From Desulfamplus sp. (lineage in GTDB: Bacteria > Desulfobacterota > Desulfobacteria > Desulfobacterales > Desulfobacteraceae), in assembly GCA_015231615.1 (NCBI GenBank), contig JADGBE010000007.1, forward strand, positions 24,711-88,710: 64,000 nucleotides of DNA, written 5' to 3'. Of this stretch, positions 63,075-64,000 are shown one piece after another. Position numbers and translations under genes: made by a program. The notes under the pieces are model-generated. The model searched no databases and was not told the DNA's origin. It was given only the letters and a program-made list of their open reading frames with translations. Each line of letters opens with the position of its first letter. Within the stretch, counting starts at the first letter, position 1.

Positions 63075-64000
63075 ATGAAATATTATAAGATTTATAGAGA
63101 ACTCCAAAAACACCTCAATTCCATGCCCGTGGGCTTTCCAGCTTCAGTAAATAAAAATGCTGATATACGATTGCTCAAGCACATTTTTACACCTGAAGAG
63201 GCTAAGATAGCCTGTTTCTTAACCTATAAACCAGAAACGTTGACAACTATCTTTGAAAAGATAAATATTTGGCAAAATGGGCAGCAGGAAAGTGGTAAAC
63301 AGATTAATATTATTAAATCCCCTGAACATCTTGCAGCGATACTTGATAAAATTCAGAAAAAAGGCGGTATTGAATCTAAGATAAAAGATGGGGTGAGGTA
63401 TTATTGCAATAGTCCCCTTGTTATTGGAATATACGAAATGCAGGTGAACCGACTCACCCCTAAATTTTTAGAAGATTTCAGTAGATACAACCACGATATT
63501 AACTTTGGTCTTGAGTTTTTAAGTCTTAAAAAACCACAGATGAGAGTTATTCCTATTCAAAAAAGTATTACCCCAATTCACCGTGTCAGCCATTTTGATG
63601 AGGTGTCAACTCTTTTTGAAAAGGCATCTTCGCCGTTTGTTGTGCTTGATTGTATCTGTAGAAAAAAAAGCAAAATGGAAGGAGAGCCTTGTAAAATTAC
63701 AAGCCGAAAAGAGACCTGTCTTGCAGTTGGTAATGTTGCTAATACTGCGATTTTAATGGGAGTTGGAAGAGAGATAAGTAGAGATGAGGCAATCTCCATA
63801 ATTGAGCAGAACCAAAAAGATGGGTTAGTTCTTCAGCCATCAAATACTGAGGAGCTTGATTTTATATGCTCTTGCTGTGGTTGCTGCTGCGGAATGTTAA
63901 GTGTCCATCAGAAACTACCAATACCCATTGAATTTTGGTCATCAAACTTTTATGTTGCTATAGATTCAAATCGCTGTAACGGCTGTGGTATTTGTAGTAA
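63075..64000 (+). CDS. 4Fe-4S iron-sulfur protein (3' end outside window)
   Basis: The frame from ATG 63075 stays open to the window edge, at least 308 codons. The N-terminal region has a winged-helix-like part (LKHIFTPEEAKIACFLTYKPETLTTIFEKI) and a segment LVIGIYEMQVNRLTPKF. Then come cysteine groups VVLDCICRKK..GEPCKIT..ETCLAVG and CSCCGCCCGML, ending CNGCGIC at the edge, the start of a ferredoxin motif. This architecture is frequent in sulfate-reducing deltaproteobacteria, where its function is not established. Confidence 0.75.
   Translation, partial: MKYYKIYRELQKHLNSMPVGFPASVNKNADIRLLKHIFTPEEAKIACFLTYKPETLTTIFEKINIWQNGQQESGKQINIIKSPEHLAAILDKIQKKGGIESKIKDGVRYYCNSPLVIGIYEMQVNRLTPKFLEDFSRYNHDINFGLEFLSLKKPQMRVIPIQKSITPIHRVSHFDEVSTLFEKASSPFVVLDCICRKKSKMEGEPCKITSRKETCLAVGNVANTAILMGVGREISRDEAISIIEQNQKDGLVLQPSNTEELDFICSCCGCCCGMLSVHQKLPIPIEFWSSNFYVAIDSNRCNGCGICS

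Overview
The window is AT-rich chromosomal DNA from what looks like an anaerobic, probably sulfate-reducing deltaproteobacterium (Desulfobacterota, Desulfobacterales-like). The reasons are a Wood-Ljungdahl type methylenetetrahydrofolate reductase cluster (metF-metV) joined to heterodisulfide-reductase-like genes and mvhD, many PAS/receiver sensor kinases, and an incomplete 4Fe-4S protein of a CCxCCCG type at the right edge. The AT bias, abundant short palindromes and Asn/Ser-rich insertions inside housekeeping enzymes would fit the magnetotactic or multicellular branch of that order, but that placement is a guess.

Layout, left to right. 1-3395: a partial PilZ protein and a cobalt/nickel ECF transporter (cbiM-cbiQ-cbiO, minus strand). 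3733-6933: the SRP RNA gene with its own promoter, then grpE and dnaK. 7154-17460: an acyl-CoA synthetase, lolA, and a signalling/outer-membrane block (hybrid kinase, TonB-dependent receptor, YfiR-like protein, second hybrid kinase). 17565-21275: a periplasmic solute-binding protein, a QueD-like protein and a PAS kinase.

21445-31408 (minus strand) is the metabolic core. In transcription order it holds an HTH-receiver regulator, a metF paralogue, fused hdrC-hdrB, a 1554-residue hdrA carrying a GltD-like NAD(P)H domain, mvhD, metV and metF. Two of these genes are interrupted by in-frame UGA codons exactly where a conserved cysteine is expected. Each UGA is followed at the usual distance by a hairpin with GG in its loop. 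I read both as selenocysteine, giving a selenoprotein version of the MetVF-Hdr-MvhD complex.

31599-40267 is a signalling island: a PAS kinase, a lone TnpB, two GcvH-like proteins lacking the lipoyl lysine but carrying three copies of one Cys4 motif, an NtrC-type regulator, an archaemetzincin, a receiver-kinase, and a decayed toxin-antitoxin pair. 40381-49461 holds a GAPDH, then MoaD-like/glycosyltransferase/XerC-D/PfaD genes, a small Lys-rich protein, ileS and tRNA-Leu. 49662-58995 is housekeeping: maf, yggS and queH, then the conserved rpsB-tsf-pyrH-frr-uppS-cdsA-dxr-rseP run on the minus strand.

59319-62415 is a graveyard of mobile DNA: two nearly identical broken IS5-type copies, a MITE between them and an IS21 istA remnant. 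It is followed by a Lys-rich winged-helix protein and a partial iron-sulfur protein that runs off the window. At least five families of short palindromic or MITE-like intergenic repeats are scattered through the window.
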